A stretch of DNA of 64,000 bases from SLRI01 sp942491185. GTDB lineage: Bacteria > Pseudomonadota > Alphaproteobacteria > Geminicoccales > Geminicoccaceae. The position numbers and the translations under genes are program-made. The DNA is taken from assembly GCA_942491185.1 (NCBI GenBank), contig CALOAB010000027.1, positions 135,677-199,676 of the forward strand, in the 5' to 3' direction. The notes under the pieces were generated by a model. That model made no database searches and was not told where the DNA came from. It saw nothing but the letters and a program-made list of their open reading frames with translations. Positions 16,991-25,773 of the stretch are shown here, in pieces (the first letter of the stretch is position 1; the number at the start of each line of letters is the position of its first letter).

Positions 16991-17706
16991 CAGGCGCCGA
17001 CGGCCTCGCGCTGCAGCCGCATCAGCTCGGCAATGCCGCCGGTGGCCAGGCTCATGAGGGCGGCGAACTCCTCAGCTGTCACCGGTCGCTCCTCGGCGGT
17101 GACCTGCACCTCGACGATGCCGCCGCGCCCGGCGAGGACGAAATTGGCATCGGCCTCGGCAGTGCTGTCCTCTGGATAATCCAGATCGAGCAAAGCCTCG
17201 CCGTCCTTCAGCCCGCAAGAGACGGCAGCGACTTCCTGCGTGAGCGGCAAGGCCGGCAGCAAGGCCTTCTCGACAAGGCCCTTAAGCGCTTGGTGCAGCG
17301 CCACGTAAGCGCCGGTGATGGCAGCCGTTCGGGTTCCGCCATCCGCCTGCAGGACATCGCAATCGACGACGATCTGGCGCTCGCCCATGGCCTCGAGATC
17401 GGTGACGGCCCGAAGGCTCCGGCCGATCAGCCGCTGGATCTCCATCGTCCGGCCGCTCTGCTTGCCGCGTGCCGCCTCGCGGCCTGTTCGGCTGTGGGTC
17501 GAGCGCGGCAGCATGCCGTACTCGGCCGTCACCCAGCCGCGCCCCTTGTTGCGCATGAAGGGTGGCACGCGCTCCTCGACGGTTGCACAGCAGAGCACGT
17601 GGGTATTGCCGAACTTGGCGAGGCACGAGCCCTCGGCATAGGGACTCCAACCCGGTTCCAGCACGATCTGGCGCAGCTCGTGCGCGGCTCTGCCGCTTGC
17701 CCGCAT
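16990..17706 (-). CDS. rph: Ribonuclease PH
   Basis: Phosphate-dependent 3'-5' exoribonuclease of 238 residues that trims tRNA 3' ends. It shows VTAEYGMLPRSTHSR, the RTMEIQRLIGRSLRAV segment, DCDVLQADGGTRTAAITG and LDLDYPEDSTAEADANFV. ATG 17706 is preceded by a GAGGAG ribosome-binding site. The longer in-frame upstream extension has no family similarity. Confidence 0.96.
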   Translation of the reverse strand: MRASGRAAHELRQIVLEPGWSPYAEGSCLAKFGNTHVLCCATVEERVPPFMRNKGRGWVTAEYGMLPRSTHSRTGREAARGKQSGRTMEIQRLIGRSLRAVTDLEAMGERQIVVDCDVLQADGGTRTAAITGAYVALHQALKGLVEKALLPALPLTQEVAAVSCGLKDGEALLDLDYPEDSTAEADANFVLAGRGGIVEVQVTAEERPVTAEEFAALMSLATGGIAELMRLQREAVGA

Positions 17707-18115
17707 GACGTCTTCTCCTCGGTCCGGGTGAGCCGGGTGCGGGATGGTCCGACTGCCGGCGAGGCCGGTCGTTAGCCTATCCGCACCGCTCGGGCAAATC
17801 GGTGATGGCGTCGGCCGGCCAGCACGCTGCTGCCGTACCATCGTGCGTTGTTCCTGCGTTTTCAGCTGGATCGATGCTGGAACCATGCTGGAAACCTATG
17901 TGTCGAACAGACACAAACGTTCGCAATTACCGCGATCGATGATTTGCCGCGGTGATCGGTGCCCATAGTCGGCCTAGTTTGCAGGTTCGGGTTGCGTTTG
18001 TTGCGTGCATGCGGCGCTTGCCGCCGAGCCTACCTGCTGGCTAGAAGGATGGCGAAGATTCCCGTCTGATTTCGCATGAAGAACGCGGCCCAGCCAGCCG
18101 CCGCGAGGAGTTACC
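17707..18115. other. Divergent intergenic region between rph and galU
   Basis: 409 nt with no convincing gene. It must contain the rph and galU promoters. Near galU a promoter-like pair TTGCCG (18018-18023) and GCTAGA (18040-18045), 16 nt apart, precedes a GAGGAG ribosome-binding site at 18107-18112. A GC-rich GCCGGC/GCCGG hairpin lies near 17754-17768. No hrcA gene, often divergent from rph in this class, is present. Confidence 0.5.
18018..18050 (+). promoter_or_regulatory. Candidate galU promoter with 16-nt word shared with the ubiG/lysC gap
   Basis: TTGCCG, a 16-nt spacer and GCTAGA form a reasonable sigma-70-type promoter about 65-95 nt before the galU start. The word ACCTGCTGGCTAGAAG (18032-18047) recurs exactly at 24433-24448, between ubiG and lysC, and both copies are followed by (G)ATGGCG. 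Confidence 0.45.
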
Positions 18116-18985
18116 ATGAGGTCCGTTAGGAAGGTCGTGTTTCCGGTCGCCGGTCTCGGCACCCGCATGCTTCCGGCCACCAAGGTGTTGCCCAAGGAAA
18201 TGCTGCCGGTGGTCGACAAGCCGATCATCCAGTACGCGCTCGAGGAGGCGCAGGCCGCAGGCTGCGAGGAGTTCATCTTCGTCACCGGCCGCGGCAAGGC
18301 AATGATCGAGGATCATTTCGACCGCGCCGTCGAGCTGTTCCAGTCCCTGGACGCCAAGGGCAAGACCGAGCAGCTCGAGACGCTATCCGCCGAGGTGCCG
18401 CAGGCCGGCCGGGTGCTCTACACCCGCCAGCAGGAGGCCAAGGGCCTGGGCCATGCGGTCTGGTGTGCGCGTCAATTGATCGAGGACGAGCCGTTCGCCG
18501 TCGTGCTGGTCGATGATCTGATCCACAGCAAGGTGCCGTGCCTCAAGCAGATGATCGAGGCGCAGGCACGGACCGGCGGCAATGTCGTGGCGGTGATGGA
18601 GGTGGCGCACGAGCACACCGCACGCTACGGCATCGTCGACCCCGGCGCCGAGGACGGGCGTCTCATCGAGGTCAAAGGCCTGGTCGAGAAGCCGGATCCG
18701 GCGGCGGCACCCTCGCGCTACGCCGTCATCGGCCGCTACATTCTCGATTCCGATGTCTTCAAGCATCTCGGTCGCCACGAGGTGGGTGCCGGTGGAGAGA
18801 TCCAGCTCACCGATGCGATGGAGAAGCTGATCGGCAGCCAGCCCTTCCACGGCTATCGCTTCGAGGGCGAGCGCTACGATTGCGGCGACAAGCTCGGCTA
18901 TCTCGAAGCCATCGTTGCGACCGCGCTGGCCCGTGACGACCTGGGTGACGATTTTCGTGCGGTGCTCGACCGCTACCGTGGCTGA
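18116..18985 (+). CDS. galU: UTP--glucose-1-phosphate uridylyltransferase
   Basis: Makes UDP-glucose from UTP and glucose-1-phosphate, the precursor for cell-surface polysaccharide. 289 residues. The nucleotidyltransferase motif is PVAGLGTRMLPATKVLPKEM (residues ~9-28), followed by VVDKPIIQYALEEA. FVTGRGK, EKPDP and GGEIQLTDAM are also typical. It is followed by ugd and a phosphohexomutase, so the three form a sugar-nucleotide supply block. Confidence 0.97.
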   Translation: MRSVRKVVFPVAGLGTRMLPATKVLPKEMLPVVDKPIIQYALEEAQAAGCEEFIFVTGRGKAMIEDHFDRAVELFQSLDAKGKTEQLETLSAEVPQAGRVLYTRQQEAKGLGHAVWCARQLIEDEPFAVVLVDDLIHSKVPCLKQMIEAQARTGGNVVAVMEVAHEHTARYGIVDPGAEDGRLIEVKGLVEKPDPAAAPSRYAVIGRYILDSDVFKHLGRHEVGAGGEIQLTDAMEKLIGSQPFHGYRFEGERYDCGDKLGYLEAIVATALARDDLGDDFRAVLDRYRG

Positions 18986-19038
18986 CCCGCCAGCGGTCGT
19001 GCGTCAGCCGTCAGTGACAGACTTCCCAAGGATTTAAC

Positions 19039-20367
19039 ATGCGTATAGCGATGATCGGAACGGGCTATGTGGGCCTTGTTTCCGGTGCCTGCTTCGCCGA
19101 GTTCGGAGTCGACGTGGTGTGCGTCGACAAGGACCAGCAGAAGATCGAGATGCTCGAGCAGGGCAAGATCCCGATCTTCGAGCCCGGCCTCGATGCGCTG
19201 GTCGAGCGGCACAACAAGGCCGGCCGGTTGACTTTCACCACCGACATCAAGACGGCGGTGCGCGAGAGCGACGCCGTGTTCATCGCCGTCGGCACGCCGA
19301 CCCGGCGCGGCGACGGCCATGCCGATCTGACCTATGTCTTCGCGGCTGCCGAGGAAATCGCCGAGGCGCTCGAGCGGCCGACGCTCGTGGTCACCAAGTC
19401 GACCGTGCCGGTCGGCACCGGCCGCCGGCTGCAGCGGCTGTTCAAGGCGAAGCGCCCGGATCTCGAGATCGACGTCGCATCGAACCCGGAGTTCTTGCGC
19501 GAAGGCTCGGCGATCGAGGATTTCCTGCGTCCCGACCGCGTCGTCTGCGGCGTCGAGAGTGAGCGCGCACGCGAGGTCCTGAGCCAAGCCTACCGGCCGC
19601 TGAACCTGATCGAGACGCCGATCATGTTCACCACGCTGGAGACGGCCGAGCTGGTCAAGTACGCGACCAACAGCTTTCTCGCCACCAAGATCACCTTCAT
19701 CAACGAGATGGCCGATCTCTGCGAGCGGGTCGGCGCCGATGTGCAGCAGGTCGCCAAGGGCATGGGGCTCGACGGCCGGATCGGCCGCAAGTTCCTGCAT
19801 GCGGGCCCCGGCTATGGCGGCTCCTGCTTCCCCAAGGACACGCTCGCTTTGTTGCGCAGCGGCGAGCAGTATGACAGCCCGCTGCGCATCGTCGAGGCGG
19901 TGGTGAATGTGAACGAGCATCGCAAGCGGCGGATGGTGCGCAAGATCGCCGATGCCATGGGTGGCCAAGTCGCCGGCAAGACGATCGGGATCCTGGGGGT
20001 CACCTTCAAGCCCAACACCGACGACATGCGTGACAGCCCGAGCCTGGTCATTCTGCCGGCGCTGCGGGCCGAGGGGGCTCGGGTGCGTGCCTTCGATCCG
20101 GAAGGCATGAAGGAGGCCGCCAAGCTGCTGCCCGAGATCGAGTGGTGCGAAGGTCCGTACGATCCAGCACTCGGTGCCGACGCGCTGGTCGTGCTGACCG
20201 AATGGAACGTGTTTCGCGGTCTCGATCTCGAGCGGTTGCGGACAGAGATGCGCACGCCGCTGTTGATCGACCTGCGCAACATTTTCGATCCGGAGCAGGT
20301 GGCGTTGGCCGGGTTCGCCTATACGGGCATCGGCCGCTCCACGACGCCGGCAGTGCTGCCGGCCTGA
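19039..20367 (+). CDS. ugd: UDP-glucose 6-dehydrogenase
   Basis: Oxidises UDP-glucose to UDP-glucuronate with two NAD+. 442 residues. The N-terminal Rossmann motif is MIGTGYVGLVSGACFAEFG, followed by the KSTVPVGTGRRLQ and SNPEFLREGSAIEDF segments. The catalytic cysteine lies in GPGYGGSCFPKDT, and the C-terminal nucleotide-binding fold contains GVTFKPNTDDMRDSP. It lies 53 nt after galU, which supplies its substrate. Confidence 0.97.
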   Translation: MRIAMIGTGYVGLVSGACFAEFGVDVVCVDKDQQKIEMLEQGKIPIFEPGLDALVERHNKAGRLTFTTDIKTAVRESDAVFIAVGTPTRRGDGHADLTYVFAAAEEIAEALERPTLVVTKSTVPVGTGRRLQRLFKAKRPDLEIDVASNPEFLREGSAIEDFLRPDRVVCGVESERAREVLSQAYRPLNLIETPIMFTTLETAELVKYATNSFLATKITFINEMADLCERVGADVQQVAKGMGLDGRIGRKFLHAGPGYGGSCFPKDTLALLRSGEQYDSPLRIVEAVVNVNEHRKRRMVRKIADAMGGQVAGKTIGILGVTFKPNTDDMRDSPSLVILPALRAEGARVRAFDPEGMKEAAKLLPEIEWCEGPYDPALGADALVVLTEWNVFRGLDLERLRTEMRTPLLIDLRNIFDPEQVALAGFAYTGIGRSTTPAVLPA

Positions 20368-20492
20368 GCGAGGCGCGCCTGATCCATCCTGACTAGCGCT
20401 CGTCGGATGACGGGCTAGCCGGTCCATCCAACCGCCTCGGCCGTGAGTGCCGCCCAACCGTTCCGGCCGCAAGGGCCGCAAGGAGCACGCGC

Positions 20493-21878
20493 TTGACCAC
20501 CGCCCACGTCCTCGATCCGACGATTCTGCGCGAGTACGATATTCGCGGCATCGTCGGCGAAAACCTCAGCTCGGCCGACGCCCGGGCGATCGGCCGTGCC
20601 TTTGGCACGATTGTCCGGCGGAGCGGCGGTCGGATCGTAGCACTGGGCCGCGACGGCCGGCTGAGCTCGCCGGAGCTGGCCGCAGCACTGGCGGACGGCT
20701 TGACGCAGAGCGGCGCCGATGTTCTGGATATCGGCCTCGGGCCGACGCCGATGCTCTATTTCGCCGTGCACGAGCTCGGCGCGGATGCCGGCGTGCAGCT
20801 GACCGGCTCCCACAACCCGCCCGACTACAACGGCTTCAAGATGATGCTCGGCAAGGGCTCGTTCTTCGGCGAGCGCATCCAGGAGCTCGGCCGGATCTCG
20901 GCCGCGGGCGACCTGGAGAGCGGCAGCGGCGAGCACAGCACGGTCGATCTCTTCGCCCGTTATGTCGACCGGCTCGCCGCCGACTATCACGGCAGCCGGC
21001 CGATCGACGTCGTCTGGGATGCCGGCAACGGTGTTGCCGGGCCCGCCATGACCGCGCTCGCCGACCGGTTGCCCGGGCGCCACGAGCTGCTCTTCGCCGA
21101 GGTCGACGGCACTTTTCCCAACCACCATCCGGACCCGACGGTGCCCGAGAACCTCGTCGATCTGATCCGCACGGTGAAGGAAGGCGGCTACGAGATTGGC
21201 ATCGGCTTCGATGGCGACGCCGATCGGATCGGCGTGGTCGACGGCCAGGGGCGGATCGTCTGGGGCGACCAGATCCTGCAGATCCTGGCGACGGACCTGC
21301 TCGAGCGGCACCCAGGGTCCACGATCATCGCCGACGTCAAGGCGAGCGAGGCGCTCTTCGATCACGTCCGCGCGCATGGCGGCAAGGCTTTGATGTGGAA
21401 GACGGGGCATTCGCTGATCAAGGCCAAGATGGCCGAGACCGGCTCGCCGCTGGCCGGCGAGATGAGCGGCCACATCTTCTACAAGGACGGCTTCTACGGC
21501 CACGACGACGCGCTCTACGTCGCTGTCCGGCTGCTCGACATCCTGGCCCGCGGCGAGCGGACCCTGGCCGACCTCAAGGACGCGATGCCGGCTCTCTTCA
21601 ACACGCCCGAGCTGCGCTTCGACTGCCGCGAGGACCAGAAATTTCCGGTGATCGAGACGGTCAAGGCGAAGCTCGAAGCGTCCGGGGCCGAGGTCGACAC
21701 GACCGATGGCGTGCGGGTGCGCGAGGCGGATGGCTGGTGGTTGTTGCGAGCCTCGAATACCCAAGCGGTGCTGGTCGGTCGCGCCGAGGCCCTGTCGCCG
21801 GCTGGTCTCGAGGCCTGCAAGGCGTCGTTGGCAAGTGCGTTGGCCGACGCCGGACTGGTTGTCACAATCCCGGGTTGA
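20493..21878 (+). CDS. Phosphomannomutase/phosphoglucomutase
   Basis: AlgC-type phosphohexomutase of 461 residues interconverting hexose 6- and 1-phosphates, which can feed GalU with glucose-1-phosphate. The phosphoserine loop is TGSHNPPDYNGFK, the metal loop is GFDGDADRIGVVD, the sugar-binding loop is GEMSGHIFY and the phosphate-binding loop is RASNTQ near the C-terminus. The start is TTG 20493, supported by AGGAG (20481-20485) seven bases upstream; no in-frame ATG fits the conserved N-terminus. Confidence 0.93.
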   Translation: MTTAHVLDPTILREYDIRGIVGENLSSADARAIGRAFGTIVRRSGGRIVALGRDGRLSSPELAAALADGLTQSGADVLDIGLGPTPMLYFAVHELGADAGVQLTGSHNPPDYNGFKMMLGKGSFFGERIQELGRISAAGDLESGSGEHSTVDLFARYVDRLAADYHGSRPIDVVWDAGNGVAGPAMTALADRLPGRHELLFAEVDGTFPNHHPDPTVPENLVDLIRTVKEGGYEIGIGFDGDADRIGVVDGQGRIVWGDQILQILATDLLERHPGSTIIADVKASEALFDHVRAHGGKALMWKTGHSLIKAKMAETGSPLAGEMSGHIFYKDGFYGHDDALYVAVRLLDILARGERTLADLKDAMPALFNTPELRFDCREDQKFPVIETVKAKLEASGAEVDTTDGVRVREADGWWLLRASNTQAVLVGRAEALSPAGLEACKASLASALADAGLVVTIPG

Positions 21879-21900
21879 GTCACGATTGCTTTCTTGCCAA

Positions 21901-21932
21901 TAGGTTGATTTGTGATCATAAGAATCAACCTA
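21901..21932. repeat. Perfect 10-bp inverted repeat between the mutase gene and comF
   Basis: TAGGTTGATT (21901-21910) and AATCAACCTA (21923-21932) flank 12 nt. The arms are AT-rich for this genome and have no T-run, so an operator or promoter-region palindrome for comF is as likely as a terminator of the sugar-nucleotide block. Confidence 0.5.
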
Positions 21933-21957
21933 GTGAAACCAGCATCGAAGCTTGCGG

Positions 21958-22755
21958 ATGCCGTCACCCGGATTGCCCGAGGTCACGATTGCCGGGCCGA
22001 GGCAGCGGCTCGCAGCACTGGGCCAGGGGCTCGTCGATCTGCTCCTGCCGCCGCGCTGCTTGGCTTGTGGCGAACTGGTCGATGCGCAAGGTCGCCTTTG
22101 CGCCGAGTGCTGGGCGTCGATCGGCTTCATTCTCGGTCGCCAATGCCGTTGCTGCGGGGTGCCGTTGCCGAACGTCTCGGCCGAGGCGCCGATCTGTGGC
22201 TATTGCCTCGATCAGCCACCCGCTTTCGAGCGGGCTCGGGCGGCGCTTCGCTACGAGGGCGTGGCGCGGCGCCTGGTGCTGCGGTTCAAGCATGGTGATC
22301 GGACGGATGGCGCCTCGACCTTTGGCGGCTGGATGGCCCGGGCCGGCGCGTCGCTGATCGCCGACGCGGATGTTATTTTCCCGGTGCCGCTGCATCGCTG
22401 GCGGCTGGTGCGACGGAGCTACAACCAGTCGGCGCTGCTCGCCTTGGCGCTGGGCCGCCTCTCCGGCAGGCAGGTCCTGGTCGACGGTCTGGTCAAGCTC
22501 CGCTCGACGCAGGCGCAGCAGCAGCTCGGTGCTGCCGAGCGCCGCCTGAACGTGCGGCCGGAGGATTTCTCGCTGAGCAAGGCGGCGCGGCTCGTCGTGC
22601 CTGGACGGCGGGTGCTCTTGGTCGACGACGTGATGACCACCGGCAGCACGGCCAATGCCTGCACCCGCAGCCTGCTCGCCGGCGGCGCGCTGGCGGTCGA
22701 CGTGGTGAGCCTCGCCAGGGTGGTGCGTGACCCCGATGCGCCTATATCTGCATGA
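21958..22755 (+). CDS. ComF family protein (phosphoribosyltransferase-like)
   Basis: Protein of 265 residues. Near the N-terminus are two zinc-ribbon-type pairs (CLACGEL, CAECW) and two more (CRCCG, CGYC). The phosphoribosyltransferase fold follows, with the PRPP-binding motif VLLVDDVMTTGSTANAC. ComF proteins are linked to DNA uptake and recombination in competent bacteria; elsewhere the role is unclear. ATG 21958 is preferred over TTG 21952, though neither has a strong ribosome-binding site. The comF-grxC-DUF1178 order facing ubiG is common in alphaproteobacteria. Confidence 0.9.
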   Translation: MPSPGLPEVTIAGPRQRLAALGQGLVDLLLPPRCLACGELVDAQGRLCAECWASIGFILGRQCRCCGVPLPNVSAEAPICGYCLDQPPAFERARAALRYEGVARRLVLRFKHGDRTDGASTFGGWMARAGASLIADADVIFPVPLHRWRLVRRSYNQSALLALALGRLSGRQVLVDGLVKLRSTQAQQQLGAAERRLNVRPEDFSLSKAARLVVPGRRVLLVDDVMTTGSTANACTRSLLAGGALAVDVVSLARVVRDPDAPISA

Positions 22756-22784
22756 GTCCTACGCGTCAGCCGCAGCGGAGCGTC

Positions 22785-23075
22785 ATGCCGTTCATCGAGA
22801 TCTACACCAAGCCGCTCTGTCCCTTTTGCATTCGCGCCAAGCGGCTGTTCAAGCAGAAGGGGTTCGAGGTCACCGAGATCGACATCTGGCTTTCCTCGAG
22901 CCGCAAGAAGGAGATGCTCGAGCGCTCGGATGGCCGCTGGACGGTGCCGCAGATCTTCATCGACGGTCGGGGCATCGGGGGCAGTGACGACCTCGTGGCG
23001 CTCGATCGTGCCGGCGGGCTCGATCCATTGTTGAATGCGGCGCCGAGCACTGCCCCAGCGAACGGCGAGACCTGA
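22785..23075 (+). CDS. grxC: Glutaredoxin 3
   Basis: Glutathione-dependent thiol oxidoreductase of 96 residues. The active site CPFC occurs in YTKPLCPFCIRAKRLF, followed by TVPQIFIDGRGIGGSDDL, the cis-proline and glutathione-binding segment. ATG 22785 (GGAG upstream) gives the standard MPFIEIYT start. ATG 22752, overlapping the comF stop, would add 11 residues. Confidence 0.93.
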   Translation: MPFIEIYTKPLCPFCIRAKRLFKQKGFEVTEIDIWLSSSRKKEMLERSDGRWTVPQIFIDGRGIGGSDDLVALDRAGGLDPLLNAAPSTAPANGET

Positions 23076-23629
23076 TGATCCGCTACCAGCTCCGCTGCAG
23101 CCGCGGTCATGGGTTCGAAGGCTGGTTTCGCGGCAGCGATGCGTTTGCGGACGAGGTGCAGCGACTGGCCTGCCCGATCTGCGACGATCGGTCGATCGAG
23201 AAGGCGATCATGGCGCCGGCCGTCCTGCAACGCAGTCCAGCAGCCGAGCCTGCACCGACCGTCAGTGCGCCGCAAAGCGACGACAAGGCCGAGGGCGCGA
23301 AGGCCGAGCAGGTGTCGGGCGCTGGCTCGACGTCGGGCCCGGCTGGGGCGCCGAATCTGCCGGCACCAGTTGCCGCCGTGCCCACGCCGGCACCGGATCA
23401 GCAACAGCTCGCCCTGGCGCTCACGCTGATGCGCAAGGTCAAGGCGCACGTCGAGGCGAACTTCGAGAATGTCGGTCGCCGCTTCGCCGAGGAGGCGCGC
23501 AAGATCCACCTCGAGGAAAGCGAGCCACGTGGCATCTATGGCGAGGCCTCGCCCGAGGAGGTGCAGAGCCTCGAGGAGGACGGGATCGCCGTCGCACCCT
23601 TGCCCAGGCTACCGAAGCTCGACGGCTGA
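23075..23629 (+). CDS. DUF1178 family protein
   Basis: Protein of 184 residues starting MIRYQLRCSRGHGFEGWFRGS, with a CPIC pair near residue 33 that with the first Cys/His could bind zinc. A low-complexity Ala/Pro/Gly linker occupies ~50-105. The C-terminal helical part ARKIHLEESEPRGIYGEAS is the most conserved region of this family. Function unknown. TGATG overlap with grxC. Confidence 0.9.
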   Translation: MIRYQLRCSRGHGFEGWFRGSDAFADEVQRLACPICDDRSIEKAIMAPAVLQRSPAAEPAPTVSAPQSDDKAEGAKAEQVSGAGSTSGPAGAPNLPAPVAAVPTPAPDQQQLALALTLMRKVKAHVEANFENVGRRFAEEARKIHLEESEPRGIYGEASPEEVQSLEEDGIAVAPLPRLPKLDG

Positions 23630-23646
23630 GCCAGCCGGCTCTCAGC
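23625..23646. terminator. Hairpin between convergent DUF1178 and ubiG genes
   Basis: GCTGAG and CTCAGC arms with inner CC/GG pairs and a two-base bulge overlap the DUF1178 stop, just before the ubiG stop on the other strand. A bidirectional transcription end is plausible; there is no clear T-run. Confidence 0.35.
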
Positions 23647-23653
23647 GGCCCTC

Positions 23654-24427
23654 TCAGTCGCGAACGGCGCTCAACAGGTAGTTGACGCTGCAGTCGCGGC
23701 TGGTAGCGAAGTCGCGCTCCGCTGGCCGGTAGACGACTCCGGTGGTGTCGAGCACCCGAAAGCCGCGGCGGCGCAACAGCCGGGCGAGCGTGGCGGGGGG
23801 CACGAAGCGTCGCCAGTCATGGGTGCCTCGCGGCAGCCAGCCGAGCGCATATTCCGCGGCCAGTATGCCCAGCAGGAAGGACTTGGCGGTGCGATTGAGG
23901 GTCGACATGACCAGCAATCCGCCCGGGCGGGTGATATCGGCGAGCTCGGCGATGAACAGATCGGGGTCGCTGGTGTGCTCGATCACCTCCATCGCGAGCA
24001 CGACATCAAAGCTCTCTGAAGCGGCCGCCAGCGTCTCGACGGTCGTTGCCCGGTAATCGATCGCGAGGTCGCCGGCGAGGGCGTGCGCCTGCGCTGCGCC
24101 GATCGAGCGCGGTGACGGGTCGATCCCGGTGACATCCGCGCCGAGCCTCGCCATGGGCTCGCTGAGCAGGCCGGCGCCGCAGCCGATATCAGCCAGTCGA
24201 ACCGCCGCGAGCGGCCGCAAGGAGCGCCTGTCGCCGCTGCCGATGACATTGTGCGCCTGCTCGCGAATGTAGCCGATGCGCAGTGGGTTGAGCAGATGCA
24301 GTGGCCGCATCGGGCCTTTCGGGTCCCAGACCTGCTCCGCCATCGCCTCGAACTTGCCGACCTCGGCGCCGTCGACCAGGGCGCCGGTCGCCGTGGCCGT
24401 GAAGCCGGTGCTCACTTGCTTGCTCAT
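23654..24427 (-). CDS. ubiG: Bifunctional ubiquinone O-methyltransferase UbiG
   Basis: SAM-dependent O-methyltransferase of 257 residues acting at two steps of ubiquinone synthesis. It has the UbiG N-terminal part (FEAMAEQVWDPKGPMRPLH, then LNPLRIGYI), SAM motif I (DIGCGAGLLSEPMARLGADV), the post-I segment GIDPSP and the later EVIEHTSDP. ATG 24427 follows AGGTGG. It is divergent from lysC. Confidence 0.95.
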   Translation of the reverse strand: MSKQVSTGFTATATGALVDGAEVGKFEAMAEQVWDPKGPMRPLHLLNPLRIGYIREQAHNVIGSGDRRSLRPLAAVRLADIGCGAGLLSEPMARLGADVTGIDPSPRSIGAAQAHALAGDLAIDYRATTVETLAAASESFDVVLAMEVIEHTSDPDLFIAELADITRPGGLLVMSTLNRTAKSFLLGILAAEYALGWLPRGTHDWRRFVPPATLARLLRRRGFRVLDTTGVVYRPAERDFATSRDCSVNYLLSAVRD

Positions 24428-24432
24428 TGTCC

Positions 24433-24448
24433 ACCTGCTGGCTAGAAG
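24433..24448. promoter_or_regulatory. Second copy of the galU-upstream 16-nt word
   Basis: ACCTGCTGGCTAGAAG is identical to 18032-18047. It lies in the 117-nt gap between the ubiG start and the proposed lysC start, so a promoter element for lysC is likely. A TTGCTC at 24420-24425 is 15 nt from GCTAGA, a shorter spacing than at galU. Confidence 0.4.
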
Positions 24449-24544
24449 ATGGCGCATCCGGCGCGCGGCCCTTGGCATGGCGTGGCCATGGCGCGTGCCG
24501 TTTTCACCGCGCGGTTCGTCGCTTCACACTTGCGAGCACCATCA

Positions 24545-25768
24545 TTGTCCATCGTCGTCCAGAAATATGGCGGCACGTCGGTCGCTGATCTAGAGCGCAT
24601 ACGCCATGTCGCCGAGCGCGTGGCGCGGCATGTCCGCGCTGGCGAGCGCGTTTGCGTCGTCCTGTCGGCCATGGCCGGCGAGACCAACAAGCTCGTCGGC
24701 TTCGTCGACGGGCTCGATGCACAGAGCTTTGATCCGGCCGAGTACGACGCGGTCGTGGCCTCGGGCGAGCAGGTGACCGTCGGCCTGTTGTCGATTGCCT
24801 TGCAGGCGATCGGCGTGCCGGCGCGGTCGTTCACCGGCTGGCAGGCAGGGGTCAAGACCGATGCCACGCATGGCAAGGCGCGGATCGTCGAGATCGATCC
24901 GGCGCCGGTGATGGCGGCGCTTGATGCCGGCCAGGTGGCCGTGGTCGCCGGCTTTCAGGGCCTGGCGCCGGCGGGCCGCATCGCGACGCTCGGGCGGGGT
25001 GGCTCGGACACCTCGGCCGTCGCCATGGCGGCAGCGCTCGCGGCCGAGCGCTGCGACATCTTCACCGATGTGGACGGCGTCTACACCAGCGATCCGCGGG
25101 TCGTGACCAAGGCGCACAAGCTCGACCGCATCACCTACGAGGAGATGCTCGAGCTGGCCTCGCTCGGCGCCAAGGTGCTGCAAACCCGCTCCGTGGCGCT
25201 CGCCATGGCGCAGCGGGTGCGCGTTCAAGTATTGTCGAGCTTCAAGGATGAGCCGGGAACGCTCGTCGTCGATGAGGATGAGATCGTGGAGCAACAGATC
25301 GTGAGCGGCATCACCTACAGCCGTGACGAGGCCCGCCTTACCGTGACCGGCGTGCGCGACCGGCCGGGCGTCGCCGCCGCAACGTTCGGCCCCTTGGCAG
25401 CGGCCGACATCAATGTCGACATGATCGTCCAGTCGGTCAGCCGGGACGGCCAGCATGCCAACATGACCTTCACCGTGGCGCGCAACGACCTCCCCCGTGC
25501 CCAGGCGGTGCTCGAGGAGCACAAGTCGGAGATCGACTTCGAGGAGATCCTCGCCGACCAGGATGTTAGCAAGGTGTCCGTGATCGGCGTCGGCATGCGC
25601 AGCCATGCCGGCATCGCCCACACCATGTTCCAGAGCCTCGCCGACAAGGGCATCAATATCCAGGCGATCTCGACCTCCGAGATCAAGGTCAGCGTGCTGA
25701 TCGCCGAGGCCTATACCGAGCTGGCGCTGCGCACGCTGCATACCGCCTACGACCTGGATCGGAGCTGA
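24545..25768 (+). CDS. lysC: Aspartate kinase
   Basis: Phosphorylates aspartate, the first step to lysine, threonine and methionine. 407 residues from TTG 24545. It begins SIVVQKYGGTSVADLERI, has the GRGGSDTSAVAMAAAL and FTDVDGVYTSDPRV kinase motifs, and ends with two ACT regulatory domains (~265-405), which usually bind inhibitory lysine or threonine. The TTG is chosen by family N-terminus; ATG 24488 and ATG 24449 are in-frame alternatives that would add a basic leader. Confidence 0.93.
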   Translation: MSIVVQKYGGTSVADLERIRHVAERVARHVRAGERVCVVLSAMAGETNKLVGFVDGLDAQSFDPAEYDAVVASGEQVTVGLLSIALQAIGVPARSFTGWQAGVKTDATHGKARIVEIDPAPVMAALDAGQVAVVAGFQGLAPAGRIATLGRGGSDTSAVAMAAALAAERCDIFTDVDGVYTSDPRVVTKAHKLDRITYEEMLELASLGAKVLQTRSVALAMAQRVRVQVLSSFKDEPGTLVVDEDEIVEQQIVSGITYSRDEARLTVTGVRDRPGVAAATFGPLAAADINVDMIVQSVSRDGQHANMTFTVARNDLPRAQAVLEEHKSEIDFEEILADQDVSKVSVIGVGMRSHAGIAHTMFQSLADKGINIQAISTSEIKVSVLIAEAYTELALRTLHTAYDLDRS

Positions 25769-25773
25769 GCGCC

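Noticed and set aside
17876..17935. GGAAC/GGAAAC words and CGTT upstream of rph and galU as a general-stress (EcfG) promoter
   Set aside because: The GGAAC copy has no CGTT at 16-17 nt, and the GGAAAC copy has a mismatched -35 and the wrong spacing.
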